6,304 nucleotides of DNA from Candidatus Kapaibacterium sp. Lineage in GTDB: Bacteria; Bacteroidota; Ignavibacteria; Kapaibacteriales; UBA2268. The notes beneath the pieces were generated by a model. It searched no databases. It worked only from the letters and a program-made list of their open reading frames with translations, and had not been told where the DNA came from. Location of the stretch: the NCBI GenBank assembly GCA_028691175.1, contig JAQUZU010000107.1:1-6304 (forward strand), given 5' to 3'. Each line of letters opens with the position of its first letter. Positions within the stretch are counted from its first letter, which is position 1. This document shows positions 5,923 through 6,304 of the stretch, in pieces. The position numbers and the translations under genes were made by a program.

Positions 5923-5958
5923 AACGATAATTATCACAAAATATAATGAAAGAATAAA

Positions 5959-6304
5959 ATGGCGTTTAAAAAAAGAAACATGAAATGCGGCGAACCCCGC
6001 ATAGAGCATGTAGGAAAAAGTATCACGCTGAATGGCTGGGTGCAGAACGTACGCAACCTTGGCGGGCTGATTTTTATTGATTTACGCGACCGCTACGGCT
6101 TGGTTCAATTGATTATTGAACCGGAAAATCAACCGGAACTGGCTGAGCGCGCAACCGAATTGAAGCAGGAATTTGTAATTTGGGCGACCGGCGATATCAG
6201 AAAACGCGAAAATCCGAATACGAAAATGCCGACCGGCTTGGTTGAAGTGCTCGTTAGCGATTATGGCGTAATAAATCGTGCGGAACTTCCGCCGTTTGAG
6301 ATTT
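5959..6304 (+). CDS. aspS: aspartyl-tRNA synthetase, N-terminal part (cut by window end)
   Basis: 115 codons of the class II enzyme that charges tRNA-Asp are present. The visible part is the anticodon-binding OB domain: CGEPRIEHVGKSITLNGWVQ (10-29), then NLGGLIFIDLRDRYGLVQ (33-50), then RKRENPNTKMPTGLVEVLVS (81-100) and NRAELPPFEI, which starts the linker to the catalytic core. Leu34 stands where Asp-specific bacterial enzymes such as E. coli AspRS have Leu and the nondiscriminating Pseudomonas enzyme has His. This hints at an Asp-only enzyme but is not proof. The gene begins 36 nt after the MCE stop with only a weak GAAAGA ahead. Met8 (ATG at 5980) is an alternative start closer to the family's usual N-terminus. 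Class II motifs 1-3 lie beyond the window. Confidence 0.95.
   Translation, partial: MAFKKRNMKCGEPRIEHVGKSITLNGWVQNVRNLGGLIFIDLRDRYGLVQLIIEPENQPELAERATELKQEFVIWATGDIRKRENPNTKMPTGLVEVLVSDYGVINRAELPPFEI

Noticed and set aside
5926..5935. Palindrome GATAATTATC between the MCE gene and aspS, similar in style to TTATCGATAA at 4316-4325.
   Set aside because: Ten-bp AT-rich palindromes arise by chance, and the two are not the same sequence, so there is no support for a shared operator.
5942..5947. TATAAT just before aspS as a promoter -10.
   Set aside because: It would leave a leader of only about 5 nt and no -35 is found at the right distance. The string is common in AT-rich DNA.

Overview
The window reads entirely on the + strand. 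It carries a compact flagellar filament cluster, followed by single-stranded DNA-binding protein (ssb), an MCE-family envelope lipid-transport protein and the start of aspartyl-tRNA synthetase (aspS, cut by the window edge). The organism is a flagellated Gram-negative (diderm) bacterium of roughly 40% GC. The MCE protein's C-terminal 'SGEGTIGK' block and the style of the SSB resemble proteins of the FCB superphylum. A flagellated FCB lineage such as the Ignavibacteria/Kapabacteria side is a reasonable guess, but it rests on pattern memory and not on a search.

Region 1 (1-4245): a near-consensus sigma-28 promoter (26-52) drives flagellin. The leader has features of CsrA control: an AGGAA loop in a small hairpin, and a Shine-Dalgarno embedded in a 10/12 match to the CsrA consensus. 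After flagellin comes a strong GNRA-capped hairpin without a U-tract. Then follow a FliS-type flagellin chaperone, FliD cap protein, FlaG, a FliT-like small helical protein and a short FlgM-type anti-sigma-28. Gaps are 15 and 22 nt, then a 4-bp overlap, then 4 nt, so fliS to flgM look like one operon. It closes with a terminator starting 1-5 nt after the flgM stop. The set contains filament subunit, its chaperone, cap, probable cap chaperone, length modulator and the sigma-28 brake.

Region 2 (4246-4946): a short promoter-like stretch, ssb with a good Shine-Dalgarno, and a classic intrinsic terminator.

Region 3 (4947-6304): an MCE protein with one N-terminal membrane anchor and a long helical tail, starting 31 nt after the terminator with no visible Shine-Dalgarno. 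After 36 nt comes aspS, of which 115 codons are present.

The two observations most worth following are the CsrA-like flagellin leader, and a perfect 13-nt complementarity between the flagellin 3' hairpin and the flaG ribosome binding site and start codon. No mobile element, CRISPR array, tRNA or rRNA was seen.
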